Below, one piece after another: positions 44,701 through 55,745 of a DNA stretch of 64,000 nt (positions are counted from its first letter, which is position 1; each line of letters opens with the position of its first letter). Location: the NCBI GenBank assembly GCA_963556495.2, contig OY747705.1, positions 26,033,001 through 26,097,000 of the forward strand, read 5' to 3'. Made by a program: the position numbers and the translations under genes. The DNA comes from Valencia hispanica. Taxonomy: Eukaryota > Chordata > Actinopteri > Cyprinodontiformes > Valenciidae. The notes under the pieces are model-generated. The model did no database searches. It saw only the letters and a list, made by a program, of their open reading frames with translations, and was not told the DNA's origin.

Positions 44701-45532
44701 CTGTTATGCAAATAACAGCTTTCTAGTTTTGTTTGGTCTTTCATGTTAAATTAATCCTATACTTTGTTTTGTATAGGCCTAGTTTGCACGAAAAAACTTC
44801 TTCTGCACTGCAATTATTTGCTAAGGCTTCTTTGCAAGGTGCTGGTATCGGCTTTGCTTCACAGATATATAAAGCCTCCATTTCACCCGATCTTGTTTAA
44901 TTCTAATGCAGGCTATTCAGTTGTAGTCCCCTAACATTCCGTCCAATTCGGCGATACTCTATAAATACCACCTTTTTTTAAATTAAAATCCAGATTTTTT
45001 TAATAGGCGGAAAAAAGGACCATCTCCCCTGAATTTCTTTTAACAACTCAACTACTGGTTACAGGTGAGAGGGAGAGAGCAGGTGGAAACAATAAGTAGC
45101 TGGGACAGAAGGCAGAATGGCTAGGGGAACTGAGAGGAAGGCCAAAAGCAAAACATAAGGATTAGACAGAGGAATATACTAAAGAGGAATAAGGACTAAC
45201 TAGGAACCTAATAGAAACCGGAGAGCATTAGAGCGAAGAAAACAGAACTAAGGAAATAAACCTACAAGGAAGAATTATTTAAAGAGGGACTAGAAAAAGG
45301 AATTAAATATAAAACAGAACTAACTGGGACTAAGTATCAATAGGAACCTAAGAAAATAAATAAGGGATGAACACAGACACGAGAAACCAAACATAAGAGC
45401 ACCTGAGGGCAAAAAAAACGTAGTGGAAGAAAAAAACCCAAGTGACAACAAAAACACCAAGTAGTAACTAAAGGAATAAGGTGAACTGAACAAGGAAATT
45501 AAATAAGTAAAACCTCACATCATAACATGAAG

Positions 45533-46540
45533 AGGACGAGGGAGCTATGATAATTGTCCACATTAATGGTTACATTAACATTTATCCTGGTAATAGCCAG
45601 TGCTGTGATTTGATCAATGGTTTAATGGCAAACTTAAATAAGTTTTCTGCATTTGCAAGTGTAGCCTATAATAATAATGATTATAGGCTACATTTGCAAA
45701 TTATCACCAAAAGTCAGTATGAAGGCTTTAGTAGGCTATTTAAGCTACAAAGAACTGCAGTATTGCCAGGATGACTATAGGACCCTTGCATGGGTGATAA
45801 GTATATCAATTTTGGAAAACAAAAATCCTGTCAGTTTATAACAGAATGCTTTATGGTCAGGTGTCTTTTTTGTCACAAGGAAGGGTGGGATAACTTTGTA
45901 AACGGAGCAGCTTTCGTTATTCTTATAATCACATGTGAAAACTGAAGAAAATCAAAAATGCAGATAGGAGACTCTGAGCTATGTACATATTTGTACAGCA
46001 ATAAACAGTAATATTTTCATGTTGCTTCAGACTAAATGCAGCCAAGTGATTGACCACTTTGCTAAAATAAAAACAAGACATTACAGTTTACTTCCCAAAA
46101 AATGATTCCCTGAAGAGACACACAACAGTTGTTTAATTCTTCTTCTTCTATGGAAATAAAAGGACCCAGAGATGTAGGGGTGCTTTATGTTATATAATTT
46201 TTTTAGTTTTGTAATTGTTCAATTTGCAGATGTTTACTGAAATAGACATTTCAAAAAGATTCATTGCTCTTCCTTTTTGCTTTTATCAGTAATGGTTTAG
46301 AAGTCTAGAGTAAAGTACACAAGTATGCCAAATGCAACATCGTAGTACATTTCAGGTGGTTAATCAAGATCTAGACAACAACATAGTCTGATATGATTGA
46401 ATAGTTTAAAGAACTATTTGTTTTTTTTAAATGATAAATAAGTGCTGAATCTTCTTTTTCTTGCACACTTTGCGCGCTCTCATGCATTCTTTGTGCCCCA
46501 GGTGTGCCCCAGTACAGTGTTAGTTCTAGTGACGCCCCTG
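45533..46540 (+). other. Remaining hAT DNA, no readable transposase
   Basis: Part of the hAT element right of the LTR. AT-rich, without domain-bearing frames. It ends in the inverted terminus at 46540. Confidence 0.6.
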
Positions 46541-46548
46541 CTTAATGG

Positions 46549-47184
46549 TTGGTATAATGCGGAGCTGCATACGTTAAAGCAGAATACTGGGAAATTGGAG
46601 AGAATAAGGCACTCTACACACCTAGAGGATTCCTATTTAACCTGGAAAAATAGTCTACTGCTGTATAAAAAGATCCTTTGACAAGCTAGAACAGCATATT
46701 TTTCATCATTAATAGAGGCAAATAAGAATAATCCTAAGTTTATTTTTGTACAGTTGCCAAATTTATACAGAGTTATAGCTCTGTTGAGCCAGCTATTCCC
46801 CCAGCTCTTAGTAGTGATGAGATTCTTCATAAATAAAATTAATTCTATTAAAATAAAATCATTGGCATCAGCCCAAACTTGATTAATTTTCTCTCAGTAA
46901 GTGAGGCAGCATCTGAGGGAACTGTGGAACCTAGTTTGTGTTTGGACTGTTTTGATTCAGTCGAGCTTTCGGAATGATCAAAAATATTGGACTCATCTAA
47001 ACCTTCAACTTGTATGTTAGAACAAATCCCAACCAAATTAATTAAGGAAGTGTTCCCTTTGGTTACTGGCCCCATTTTAGACAGGATTAATCTATTCATA
47101 TTAAATGGATATGTACCACGGGAATTTAAGAGTTGTTGTAACTAAACCTTTACTTAAGAAACCCTCTCTCAATCAGTATGACTT
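46549..47184 (+). pseudogene. L2 ORF2 piece 2 of 3
   Basis: It begins in frame after the hAT insertion with 'WYNAELHTLKQNTGKLERI' and 'SYLTWKNSLLLYKKIL', then a stop, then 'ARTAYFSSLIEANKNNPKFI'. Further, in shifted frames, 'LVTGPILDRI'-like and 'KKPSLNQYD' segments precede the RT. The L1/Tx1 element then interrupts it at about 47185, between 'SLNQYD' and 'NYRPISNLP'. Confidence 0.85.
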
Positions 47185-47224
47185 GTTTTTTTTTGTTCTT
47201 TTTTACGTGTCCTGTCTGGCAGTG

Positions 47225-47253
47225 TGGAGCTCAGATTTGGTCTCTGAGTACCA
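47225..47253 (-). repeat. L1/Tx1 3' hairpin 2
   Basis: TGGTACTCAGA and TCTGAGCTCCA arms around a 7-nt loop on the minus strand, just before the tail. Confidence 0.75.
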
Positions 47254-47280
47254 AGTAGAAGCCAAACCGATTTACTTTCA

Positions 47281-47320
47281 CAAGCGGAGCACTACAGCTT
47301 TTGCTATAGTACTCCACTTG
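47281..47320 (-). repeat. L1/Tx1 3' hairpin 1, fully paired copy
   Basis: In the element transcript, 18-nt arms pair at all positions (15 Watson-Crick and 3 G-U pairs) around an AAAA tetraloop. This is the best preserved of the three copies. Confidence 0.88.
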
Positions 47321-48160
47321 ATATAAACATGTGAGAAATCTTTATTATGAATTGCAGTGGGTTTTATTTTCTGATGTTATGGACACGGAGACAGAAAATA
47401 AAGGGGAAGACAGAAAGAAGATGAAGAAGAGAGGTAGGAAACAAAAAGTCAAGAGAGACGGTGAGTTGAAAATACAAGAGAGGAAGGGGAACAAAGAGAA
47501 CACAAGAAAACATTGAAGTCTGCCTCCATACCCACAGGACGGCAGAGAGAGGGGAAAAAACAAAATAAACCGAAAAAGGAACATCGACAAAACAAAACAA
47601 ACATTGTGAACTAAGAACTACACAACCAGATCACACAAAAATGGATATAAAAATACAACAACAATGTCACTGAAAAACTCATGGTACCGATTAATCAAGC
47701 TCTAGTAATGATAAGCTCAGTCCAAAAAGTATATCAGTAAACAATGGAGACCCCACACCTATATGTGTATGTGAGCATGCTGGTGCATATAAGGTTTCTC
47801 CATACGAGTGTTCGAAAGCTGGTGTGAGCATCCACCAGCTACTATGCAGGTGCCCAGGGGGCCACAGTGACGAGCCCACCCCCACCAGGGACCCGACCGG
47901 GGATCGGCCGTCGAGAGGACCCTGCCATTGCGGGGGCGACCCCAGGCCAATTCCCACCACCAACATCCCAGCGCCCCACCCCTGCCCCACGTCGGGCCGC
48001 CCCACCAATAGCCGAAGTGGATGGACGGCATCCCCAGGCCAAGCCCAGCCAGCACCTGGACACCAAGTTGTACCAGCTCCTGAGTCCTGATCCTGCGCAA
48101 TGCAGAGCGCTGAGAACAGGCATCCAACAAAGGCCAGGGCCAGTCCAATCTGCCAATGAA

Positions 48161-51100
48161 CTAACCACACACGAAGCGCACAGAACAGGTGATCGAACGA
48201 ACAGAGACGCTGGATCCGTATCCCGCCAAACAACCGAACAGGCACCACCCAACAATCCCAATGTGAACCATTAGAAGTGACTTTGTGTCCATGCTGACAT
48301 CATTTAAATTTCCTGGCAAGCAAACTGAGGGAGAAGGTGGAATATTACATTTCAGACACTTTGCTAAGACCTCACGTATCTGGCACCAAAATTTCTTAAC
48401 AGGTGGACAGAACCAAAGCGCATGCATGATCTGGTGTTTTGCTTGTGCATTGTAAGCAGGTATTAGACGATGTAAAACCCATCCTAAACATTCGTTGACC
48501 TGTATAGTGTACTCTATGAAGGATTTTGTATTGTATTAATTGCAAATGAGGATTTTTTGTTATTTTAAAGGTTCTTAAACATATCTGAGACCAGACGTTT
48601 TGGTCTTAGCTGGCTGATAAATCCACCTCCCATTTTGAAATAGGGATGGCTACTGATTCATCTAACGTTGATAGATTTTGTATACTTTAGACAGCAATTT
48701 GCCGGGGGGGTTGAGATTAAGAAAATCTAAAACTCTTGCTGGAATTTGTAATTCAACTGTTTGGAGCCTAAATTTACATTTTTATAATAGATTTAATTTG
48801 TTGATATTCTAAGAATTTGTTTTTATTAATTCTATATTGTGTAATGAATGTATTATATGGGATAAAGTCTGTTCTTTCAAATATATGTTCCAGGTATTCA
48901 ATTCCATTACACCTCCAGTCTGGAAAACTTATCATACATTTTTTTTGCAAGATGTCGTGGTTATTCCAGATGAGTGTACGTCTGCATGGGATTATTGTAG
49001 ACTCTGTCATTTTTAGAAACTCCCACCATGCTGTCAGAGAGGAGCTGATATTTATGCTTTTAAAGCATTCATTTTGTTTTATATTTGAGCTAATAAATGG
49101 TAGGTTGGAAATGTTTATCTTATTGCATAATGTCTATTCTACGTCTATCCAGGACTCATCTGGGTAGCTATGTTTTAACCATCTTGAGACGTATTGGAGC
49201 CTATTGGCTAAGAAATAATGATGAAAGTTCGGTAGATCTAGACCTCCTTTTTCTTTGGTCTTCTGCAGTGTTTTTAAGCTGATACATGGAGGTTTATCTT
49301 TCCAAAGAAATTTAGAGACAGAGGAGTCCAGAGGTCTGAACCAATCCATAAGAGAATAAGTAGTTGATTCTGAGGGCAAAACCATCATTTTTATTTAAGC
49401 AACCCTTCCCATAAGTGATATGGGTAGGGATTTCCATCTTGCAAGATCATCTTCCACTTTTTTTAAAAGTGGGATGTAGTTTAGCTTTGTTAAATCTGCC
49501 AGTCTTGTTGAGACATTGATACCTAAGAAAGTAATATTCCCTGACTGTAGTTGTGTATTAATTGGATTCTGAAAAGAACAACTGATTGGAAGAACTGTAG
49601 ATTTTAACCAATTTCTAAAATAATCGGAAACTTTTGAGTAAGAGTTTATCAACCCGATTACCTGAGAAAAAGAGGTTTGTGAATGCTGGAGAAAAAGTAA
49701 TACATCATCTGCATAATGACTGATTTTATGTTCTATGGTATTGCATTTTATGCCTTTAATATTGTTAGTTTGCCTGATTGCTGCAGCTAGTGGTTTAAAA
49801 AAAATAGCAAACAGGGAGGGAGAGAGATGACATCCCTGCCTGGTACCTCTCTGAAGATAAAACCTAGATGATGTTTGGTTATTAGTCCTGATAGATGCTG
49901 TTGGTGAACTGTATAATATTTTCAACCAGTTTATAAAATATTTACAAAGCTAAATTTATGTAAGGTAGCAAATAAGAATTTCCAGTTAATTCTATCAAAT
50001 GTTTTTCTGCATCTATAGATAGTATATTAATTTAAATGTTTTTACAGTAAGAAAAATCTATTAACTCTATTAATCTACGTGAATTTGTGGATGAATGTAT
50101 CCCCTTTATAAAACCAGTTTGATCAGGATGTATTATAAGAGGGGTTACTTTCTCTTTCCTTTTTGCGAGAGCTTTGCAGATTATTTTAAGATCAACATTA
50201 ATGAGGGAAATGGAACGATAGCTGGTAGGAAACACAGGATCTTTACCTGATTTTAGTAGAAGACTAATGTAGGCAGAATTCATATTTGGTTGAAGTCGGC
50301 CATTTTCCTTGGTTTCCTGCAGCATTCTGTGGAATGTTGGTGCCAGAATATTCCAGAATTCTTTATAGAACTCTGCTGGAAATCCATCTGGGCCTGGAGC
50401 CTTTTTATTGGGCATGCTTTGGAGGGCCTCCTGGAGTTCAGCTGCTGTTTTTGAAACCAGGGCCATCGCTTGACTATCCGATCATTTAGGAAGTGTTATT
50501 TTATCAAGAAATTGTTCAATTTCATGATCTGATGGGTTTATCTCCAGTGAGTATAAAGTTTTGTAAAATTCTTTAAAGGTGTTGTTTATTCTTCCAGGAT
50601 CGTATTCCCGGTCTGATCTTTAATAGCAGATATAGTTGATTTTTCTTCTTTCAATTTTAAGCTGGTTAGCCAAAAATCTACCTGATTTATTACCTTGTTC
50701 AAAGTTTTCTATCCTAACTCTTTGAATTAAGAACTGGGTCTGTTTATTAATAATTGCATTTAATTCTAGCTTTGCTTTACGGATTTTGCCTAGTCTGTTC
50801 TCACCTAGGGAAGCTTCTAATGGTTTAATAGTTTCTTCTAATTCCTGAATATGTTTTTTTCTATTTAATTTTTATTTGATGAGAATGAGATTATTTTACC
50901 TCTAATCTCAGCTTTCCCTGCCTCCAAAAGAATGAATGGCGACGTACCAGGGAGGTCATTATACTCCAAATATGAAGCCCAGTCTTTTTTTAAATATTTA
51001 ATAAATTCTTTATCCTTCAGTAATGATAGATTAAATCTACAATTTTTGCTTTGAGACATTTCTTTTTAATTTACTACAGTTAGAGAAACAGGAGCATGAT

Positions 51101-51740
51101 CGCTAACAGCTATAGGGTGTATCTCAGTGTCTGAAATGTCAGTCAACAGTGAGCTGCTGACTAACAAATAATGTAGTCGACAATACAAATGGTGGACATT
51201 TGAGAAGAAAGTATATCTTCTGTCATTGGGGTGAAGAGATCGCCATGCATCGCAAAGTCCATAATCGCTCATGTACTGCTTAACTATATCAATCGATTGC
51301 CAGCTGCGCTGAGTCCCTGCTGTCCTGAGCCTGTCTATTTCTTCATTTAAACCAAAGTTGAGGTCACCCCTAAGAAGAAGTGAGCAATCCAAGTGTTCAA
51401 GGTGCACCGAGAAGAAGGAATGAAAGAATGAGGGGTCATCAACATTTGGACCATATATACTGACAATACATAACTTTTGGTTATGTAGATAGTTTTATTG
51501 TAATAAATCTACCCTCTGGATCTGCAACTGTATCTATTACTGTAAAATTAACATTTTTATTTATTAATATTGCTACTCTCCTTTGTCTAGAGTTATAGGA
51601 TGCAGAATGCACATGTAGTGTGGTGTACTCATTTATGGTGAGCACTGTAGTTATGTTATGAAAAAATTTTGTGTGTGTGAGTGATAGAAGAAAAAAGAAA
51701 TGACAAAGAAATTTGGTGATAGACATGTGAAGATGAGAAA
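48161..51740 (-). pseudogene. L1/Tx1 ORF2: endonuclease-reverse transcriptase, broken
   Basis: The endonuclease part shows 'SYNSRQRRVAILINKNVNFT' and 'DPEGRFITI' (about 51610-51490), RGDLNFG in place of GGDFN (about 51365), and the SDHAPVSL end (about 51095). The RT shows 'KKAPGPDGFPAEFYKEFW' (about 50410-50355), 'SYRSISLINVDLKI', 'GTRQGCHLSPSLFAIFFKPL' (about 49845-49785) and YADDVLLFL (about 49715-49690). A C-terminal 'MHALWFCPPVKKFW' block (48427 on) matches the HMFW-type tail of L1 proteins. Frames break near 51480, 51060, 50480, 50030-49925, 49390 and 48780. PQG is replaced by RQG, normal for this clade. Confidence 0.88.
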
Positions 51741-51934
51741 AGAAAAAAGAGCCAGTATCCTAGTGCACAGACCTCAGTAATGAAAACAACTTTACAGAGC
51801 TGTGCTTACATTACATTATAGTTGACTGAAAAAAACAACTCTTATCTAGCCAGTGTTACATGACTAATAAAGCCAAGGAGTAAGCTGGGGGTCCCTGAAC
51901 AGCTGCCCAATAACATACAGTTAATTTACAGCTA

Positions 51935-52720
51935 CTGTAGCTCTGGTGCCTTCACTGATATATTTCTTCCTGATTGGGAACAAAACGCGCCTTCTATCCA
52001 GGATCTCTTTCGGATATTGGTCGATAACACTGTAATTCTTTCCACGCAGCTCTCTGCCCTGGCCTCTGACCTGGCCTCTGACCTGCTCTTTTTGCTTGTA
52101 GTGCTCGAATGTAGCAACAATTGGTGGCGGCCGGCTGTTGTTGGGCTTCTTACCTCCAAGCTGGTGGACGCGGTGAAAAGTTATGTTTTTTACCGTGTCG
52201 CTTAGGAGCTTCAGCTGACGTTGGAGAAATTCTCGGACAGTGGATTCAGCATCTTCCTCTGCCTGTTCTGGGATCCCGGAAAAAAAAGATTGTCCTGCAT
52301 TCCACTGGCCTGTATATCCAAGATAGTTTCTTTCATCCTCTTACTTTCTCTGGACAGCTGCATCATCCCCTCGGTGAGTTTCTTTACACTGTCTCTCAGC
52401 GTTTGGTTTTCTGCAGCGAGGGATGCTACCTGTTGTTGGCTGAACTCCAAAGACTCCCTAAGAGCTTGAAATTCTTTGTGGAGAACCTCAACCAGGGCCA
52501 GACGGGCGTCTAGGCTGGTTAGCTTCTTATCTATTGAGTCCAGGACATTGCTGTAGCTTTTCTCTGGAGAGATGGAGAGCTGGCCTCAGAACGTGCGTTT
52601 CTGTGATGGTGTGCTTGTCGGCATAGCAGAGAAGGATTTTTGTGGCTTGTCAAAGCACTCGTCCTAGTAGCTTTCCAGGCTGTCCAAGATTTCATTGTCC
52701 AGTTTGTTTTATGGAGAAAT
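51935..52720 (-). pseudogene. L1/Tx1 ORF1: coiled-coil RNA-binding protein, broken
   Basis: The start near 52720 encodes 'MKSWTAWKATRTSALTSHKN' in one frame, soon shifting. The segment 52450-52211 ('MEFSQQQVASLAAENQTLRD' and 'KLTEGMMQLSRESKRMKETI') has heptad leucines typical of the L1 ORF1 trimerisation coil. It is followed by 'MQDNLFFPG', the opening of the RRM-like domain. The rest is frameshifted. In active elements this protein coats the RNA. Confidence 0.75.
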
Positions 52721-52836
52721 ACAGTAAAATGGTTATTATTATTTAACATTTGCTATATTTGGCTCGAATGTATTGGTTTGTTTTTACCTGAGTTTGTTTG
52801 TTTTAACAGTTTACCACCATATTACTTACACACAGC

Positions 52837-52846
52837 TCTCGCGAGA
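52837..52846 (-). promoter_or_regulatory. TCTCGCGAGA palindrome at the L1/Tx1 5' end
   Basis: A perfect 10-bp palindrome about 50 bases inside the 5' end of the element. In vertebrates TCTCGCGAGA is a known promoter-associated motif. A role as an internal promoter element is inference. Confidence 0.45.
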
Positions 52847-52895
52847 TCTCAGCTGCAGCTCATGCTTGTTCTCTCCCTCCTGTCTTTGGGATTTA

Positions 52896-53750
52896 GTTAA
52901 TTACAGACCTATATCTAACCTTCCTTTGGTATCTGAAATCGTTTAGAAGTTAGGGTTAGGGTTATCGTTACTGTGACATTATCGATGTCACAGTAACGAC
53001 CTGTTTGAAGAATTTCAGTCAGGTTTTAGAGTTCAGCATAGCACTGAAACAATGATGATAATGATAGTTTCATGGCCTCAACTAATGGACTGGTGACTGT
53101 TCTGATCTTTTTAGATCTCAGTGCTGCTTTTGACACAGTCGATCACAATATTCTCTTTAAAAAGGTGTGAACATGTTGCAGTGATCAAAGGAACAGCACT
53201 AGGCTGGTTTAAATCATATTTGTCCGACAGGTTCCAGTTCATGTAAATGATAAATTTTCACATCTTCACAATCTTCAATCTTATACTTGGACCATTTCTT
53301 TTTACTATATTTATGCTTCCAACAGGCAAAAACATCAGACATGGGCTACATTTATGCCAATGATACGCAACTATATTTATCCATAAATGCTGATGAATCC
53401 AGTCAGTTAGGTAGATTAAAAGCATGTCTGGAAGACATAAACCCGAATGACTAAACTTTCTGGTTTTAAATTCTGACAAAGCAGAAGCTGTCATCTTTTG
53501 ACCAGAATTCTGAAAAAGAAAGTGCTTAGTCAATCAATTCAAATCCCATATTAAACAGGTTTCTAGGATTTCCTTCTTTCACTGCTGAAATATTGCTAAA
53601 ATTAGAAATATCCACTCCAGGAGTGATGCTGAGAAACTAGTCCATGCATTTGTTACTTCCTTCCCTTAATAACCAAGCTCTATCATACATCAGAGATCTG
53701 ATTGTTCCATATGTTCCTAAACGAGCACTTCACTCTCAAGCCCCTTTCAA
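52896..53750 (+). pseudogene. L2 ORF2 piece 3 of 3 (RT and C-terminus)
   Basis: It resumes with 'NYRPISNLPLVSEIV', then a small aberrant insertion (52950-52998), 'FEEFQSGFRVQHSTET', 'LFLDLSAAFDTVDHNI' (about 53105-53155), 'YANDTQLYLSINADESSQL' (about 53350-53405, YAND instead of YADD) and later shifted segments. Sequence is lost near 53750. The catalytic Asp pair is damaged. Confidence 0.85.
52950..52998. repeat. Telomere-like run plus perfect 13-bp inverted repeat in L2
   Basis: TTAGGGTTAGGGTTA (52950-52964) is followed by CGTTACTGTGACA and its exact inverted complement TGTCACAGTAACG (52966-52978 and 52986-52998) around a 7-nt loop. It replaces L2 coding sequence between two recognisable blocks. 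Confidence 0.85.
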
Positions 53751-54783
53751 ACAGGCCATGAAAAACAGTAATTTTCCAGACTTCGTCTGTTTTGCTTTTT
53801 AATCTGAAAGCAATCTTCCGGACTTTGTCCGGATACCCTTTACCGGTAATTTTACGCATTAAGACCTGGTGACAAGAGCAGACTTTTCGCGCTATGGTGA
53901 TTGCATTCAGATTATCAGAAAATGTTCCGGAAAAGCTGGAGGGGTGTGGGGCGGTGGAGAATAGGGGAGGGAGGCACGGAACGCTGTGAACGCACACATT
54001 GATGACGAATAAATTTCACGTGAACGGCAGTGCATAAGAACACGGCTTCTTCATCGATGTCTCTCATCAGTCCCGTACTCCACTCTGTGAAGCAATGAAA
54101 CACAGGCTGGAAAGCATGGGCTTCAAAAGGCCAGACTCACCCCACATTGTAGATGATGTGGAAACAAAGGGACAATTAGCACTAGTTTTAGCAGACAATG
54201 AACACCTCGCGACCTGGTCCAGGGCGGGCAGCCGGCCAAGACAGTTGGCGGTACGGCTACAATCGACTGACGTCAACAGAATAAAGGAAAAGGAAGAGAG
54301 AAGAGATCTAGCACTGCTTCTAGCGATAACCAGATTACAACATTGAGCATAGAACACTCAAGGCCCGTGTGCGGTGACGCTAATTGGCGATGAGTAAACA
54401 GTGGTTTACAAGTTCACAAACTTATATCAACCAACAGAAAGACGGGATCTAACCCGTTGGACCTAACTCCTCTACCTAGACTCAGGAGAAATAAACCAGG
54501 TTTATCCTACTTGGCGATGATTTTCTTCCGTCCACAGCAGTCCACGACAGTCCACGACGAACGACGGAGAAAAGGAAACGAAAATGTTCAAACGGTGGTA
54601 GAAGCGGCCGTGCACAGTCGAGGTCAGAGATGGTCGCACCCAAATACAGGTAATGACCCGAATCGGGCCTGTCTTCAGAGAGCTATCTATAGCTCAGATG
54701 CCAGCAGACTTCCTAGATACACAAACAGGAAGCCAGATATCTTGGCAGGTAATACTTCAAAGTTTTCAGGGGAGTTCTTTCTT
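53751..54783. other. Unclassified interval, possible DNA-transposon end
   Basis: The first 100 bases ('AAGCCCCTTTCAAACAGGCC' and repeated TTTTCC/CCGGA motifs) resemble a terminal repeat of a fish hAT or Harbinger-type element. No matching inverted end was found before the L2 copy. Frames on both strands (54067-54357) show no domain I recognise. Confidence 0.35.
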
Positions 54784-55320
54784 TTTATATGATTATATTT
54801 TTATCAGTGTTTTACTATTTAATCTTAGCACATTAATTTACTGTTTATTTTATTTCTTTTTTTTTACTTTAATTTATCTTAATCCCCGTTCCAGTGTTTT
54901 CTCTGTGGGAGCCCTCTGCCCCAGGAGCGGTGGTCGGCTGTGGCTGCCTGGGTGCTCTCCAGGTGGAGCTTGGGTGGAGGTGGGGGTCTTGGCCTTGCCT
55001 CCACTGGGTCCCCTGTGTCAGCGCCTCGGCTGCTGTTGTTAATCTACCGCTGCCGGGGCAGATGGCTCCTCTGATGGCGTTTCCTTGCATGGTTCATCTG
55101 CACTCGGCCCAATGTCCTTTTTTACTTTTTCTTTTAACTGTGTGTGTGCATGGGAGTTGGGTTGGGGGGAGGGGGTATAACTGTGACCATGCTTTTAAAT
55201 CTGTGGGGGAGGGAAGGGAAGGTGGTTTTATGTGGGGTCATTTTAATCTGTAAAGCACTTTGTGATGCAGCTTCTTGTATGAAAAGCGCTTTATAAATAA
55301 AGTTTGATTTGATTAGATTT
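54784..55320 (+). mobile_element. 5'-truncated L2 copy (3' UTR only)
   Basis: Aligns throughout with 5458-5983 with scattered differences, ending in the same 'GCGCTTTATAAATAAAG' and TTTGAT repeats. It confirms the 3' end of this L2 subfamily. Open frames in it are not genes. Confidence 0.93.
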
Positions 55321-55544
55321 CCTGCTCCAGCAGGTTGGAACAAAAGAGGGAAAGTAGTTAGCAATTCAACTGAGTGTCTCAATTCAGCTCAGCGATGAGC
55401 AGGGGAAAGACGATGATTTCATGTTCCGTGCCCCTTTATCAACTCTGTGATGTCAACACTGGCTACAGACCACTGACAATGTTTTGAGGGCGGCGCAAGG
55501 GATGCCAGGAGCTGCAGTCCATTCAGTTTGTGGAAAATGAATCC
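55321..55544. other. Unannotated spacer
   Basis: Nothing recognisable. Confidence 0.4.
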
Positions 55545-55745
55545 CAACACCCCAGACGGTCGTGGCAGATTGCCACTCGTACTGGGCCAGGATCTGCTGG
55601 AGGTTTCTTCCTGTTAAAGGGAAGTTTTTCCTCTCCACTGTCGCTACATGCTTGCTCAGTATGAGGGATTGCTGTGGTTGGAGTCTTAATGAACCGGGCA
55701 CAATGCAATTCAATGACTCAATGCAATCTTCTGGGATTCTCCGGC
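55545..55745 (+). mobile_element. L2-type 3' UTR fragment
   Basis: Contains 'CTGCTGGAGGTTTCTTCCTG' and 'CACTGTCGCTACATGCTTGC', homologous to 39740-40450. It breaks off before the terminal repeat. Confidence 0.75.

Larger units (their letters stand above)
41741..45046. mobile_element. Unclassified 3.3-kb insertion in the LTR
   Basis: LTR sequence stops near 41740 and resumes near 45047. The left edge has a hairpin GGGGAGCGG/CCGCTCCCC (41747-41773), and the right edge carries CATCTCCCCT. These share only a short AGGGGAG-type terminal match, so neither inverted repeats nor a target duplication is secure. The interior has a long inverted repeat (42022-42654), a palindrome (43389-43409) and a region of repeated TTAGC/CAGCC motifs (43690-44700). 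There is no recognisable protein. Confidence 0.5.
41479..45527 (-). mobile_element. Solo LTR inside hAT, itself interrupted
   Basis: On the minus strand it starts TGTTATGATG (45527) and ends AACATGACA (41479). Flanks are TGAAG (45528-45532) and TGAGG (41474-41478), a 5-bp duplication with one substitution. The region 45055-45127 is clearly homologous to the right part of the LTR at 24560-24908. LTR sequence is about 0.75 kb in total (41479-41740 and 45047-45527). The rest is an inner insertion. Confidence 0.8.
40752..46540 (+). mobile_element. hAT transposon with 8-bp target duplication, itself interrupted
   Basis: The ends are TGGGGGCGTTACTAGA and, inverted, CAGGGGCGTCACTAGA. CTTAATGG is duplicated perfectly at 40744-40751 and 46541-46548. 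Within it sits a solo LTR (41479-45527), so hAT-derived DNA is about 1.7 kb. A short frame beginning MDIRKFF at 41421 resembles the start of hAT/ZMYM-like transposases. The insertion lies inside L2 ORF2. Confidence 0.9.
47185..52895 (-). mobile_element. Near full-length L1/Tx1-type LINE, inactive
   Basis: On the minus strand: 5' leader with a TCTCGCGAGA motif (52846-52837), ORF1 with a coiled coil, ORF2 with endonuclease and RT, GC-rich 3' UTR, AATAAAG, two hairpins and an A-rich tail. It interrupts L2 ORF2. The flanks are GACTT (left) and GATTT (right), probably a short, mutated target duplication. Length is about 5.7 kb. Three further 3' fragments of the family are in the window (12790, 18345, 27665). 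Confidence 0.9.

Noticed and set aside
54067..54357. Overlapping open frames on both strands, considered as a Harbinger-type protein
   Set aside because: No catalytic or DNA-binding motif was legible, and only one terminal-repeat-like end was seen (53751-53850).
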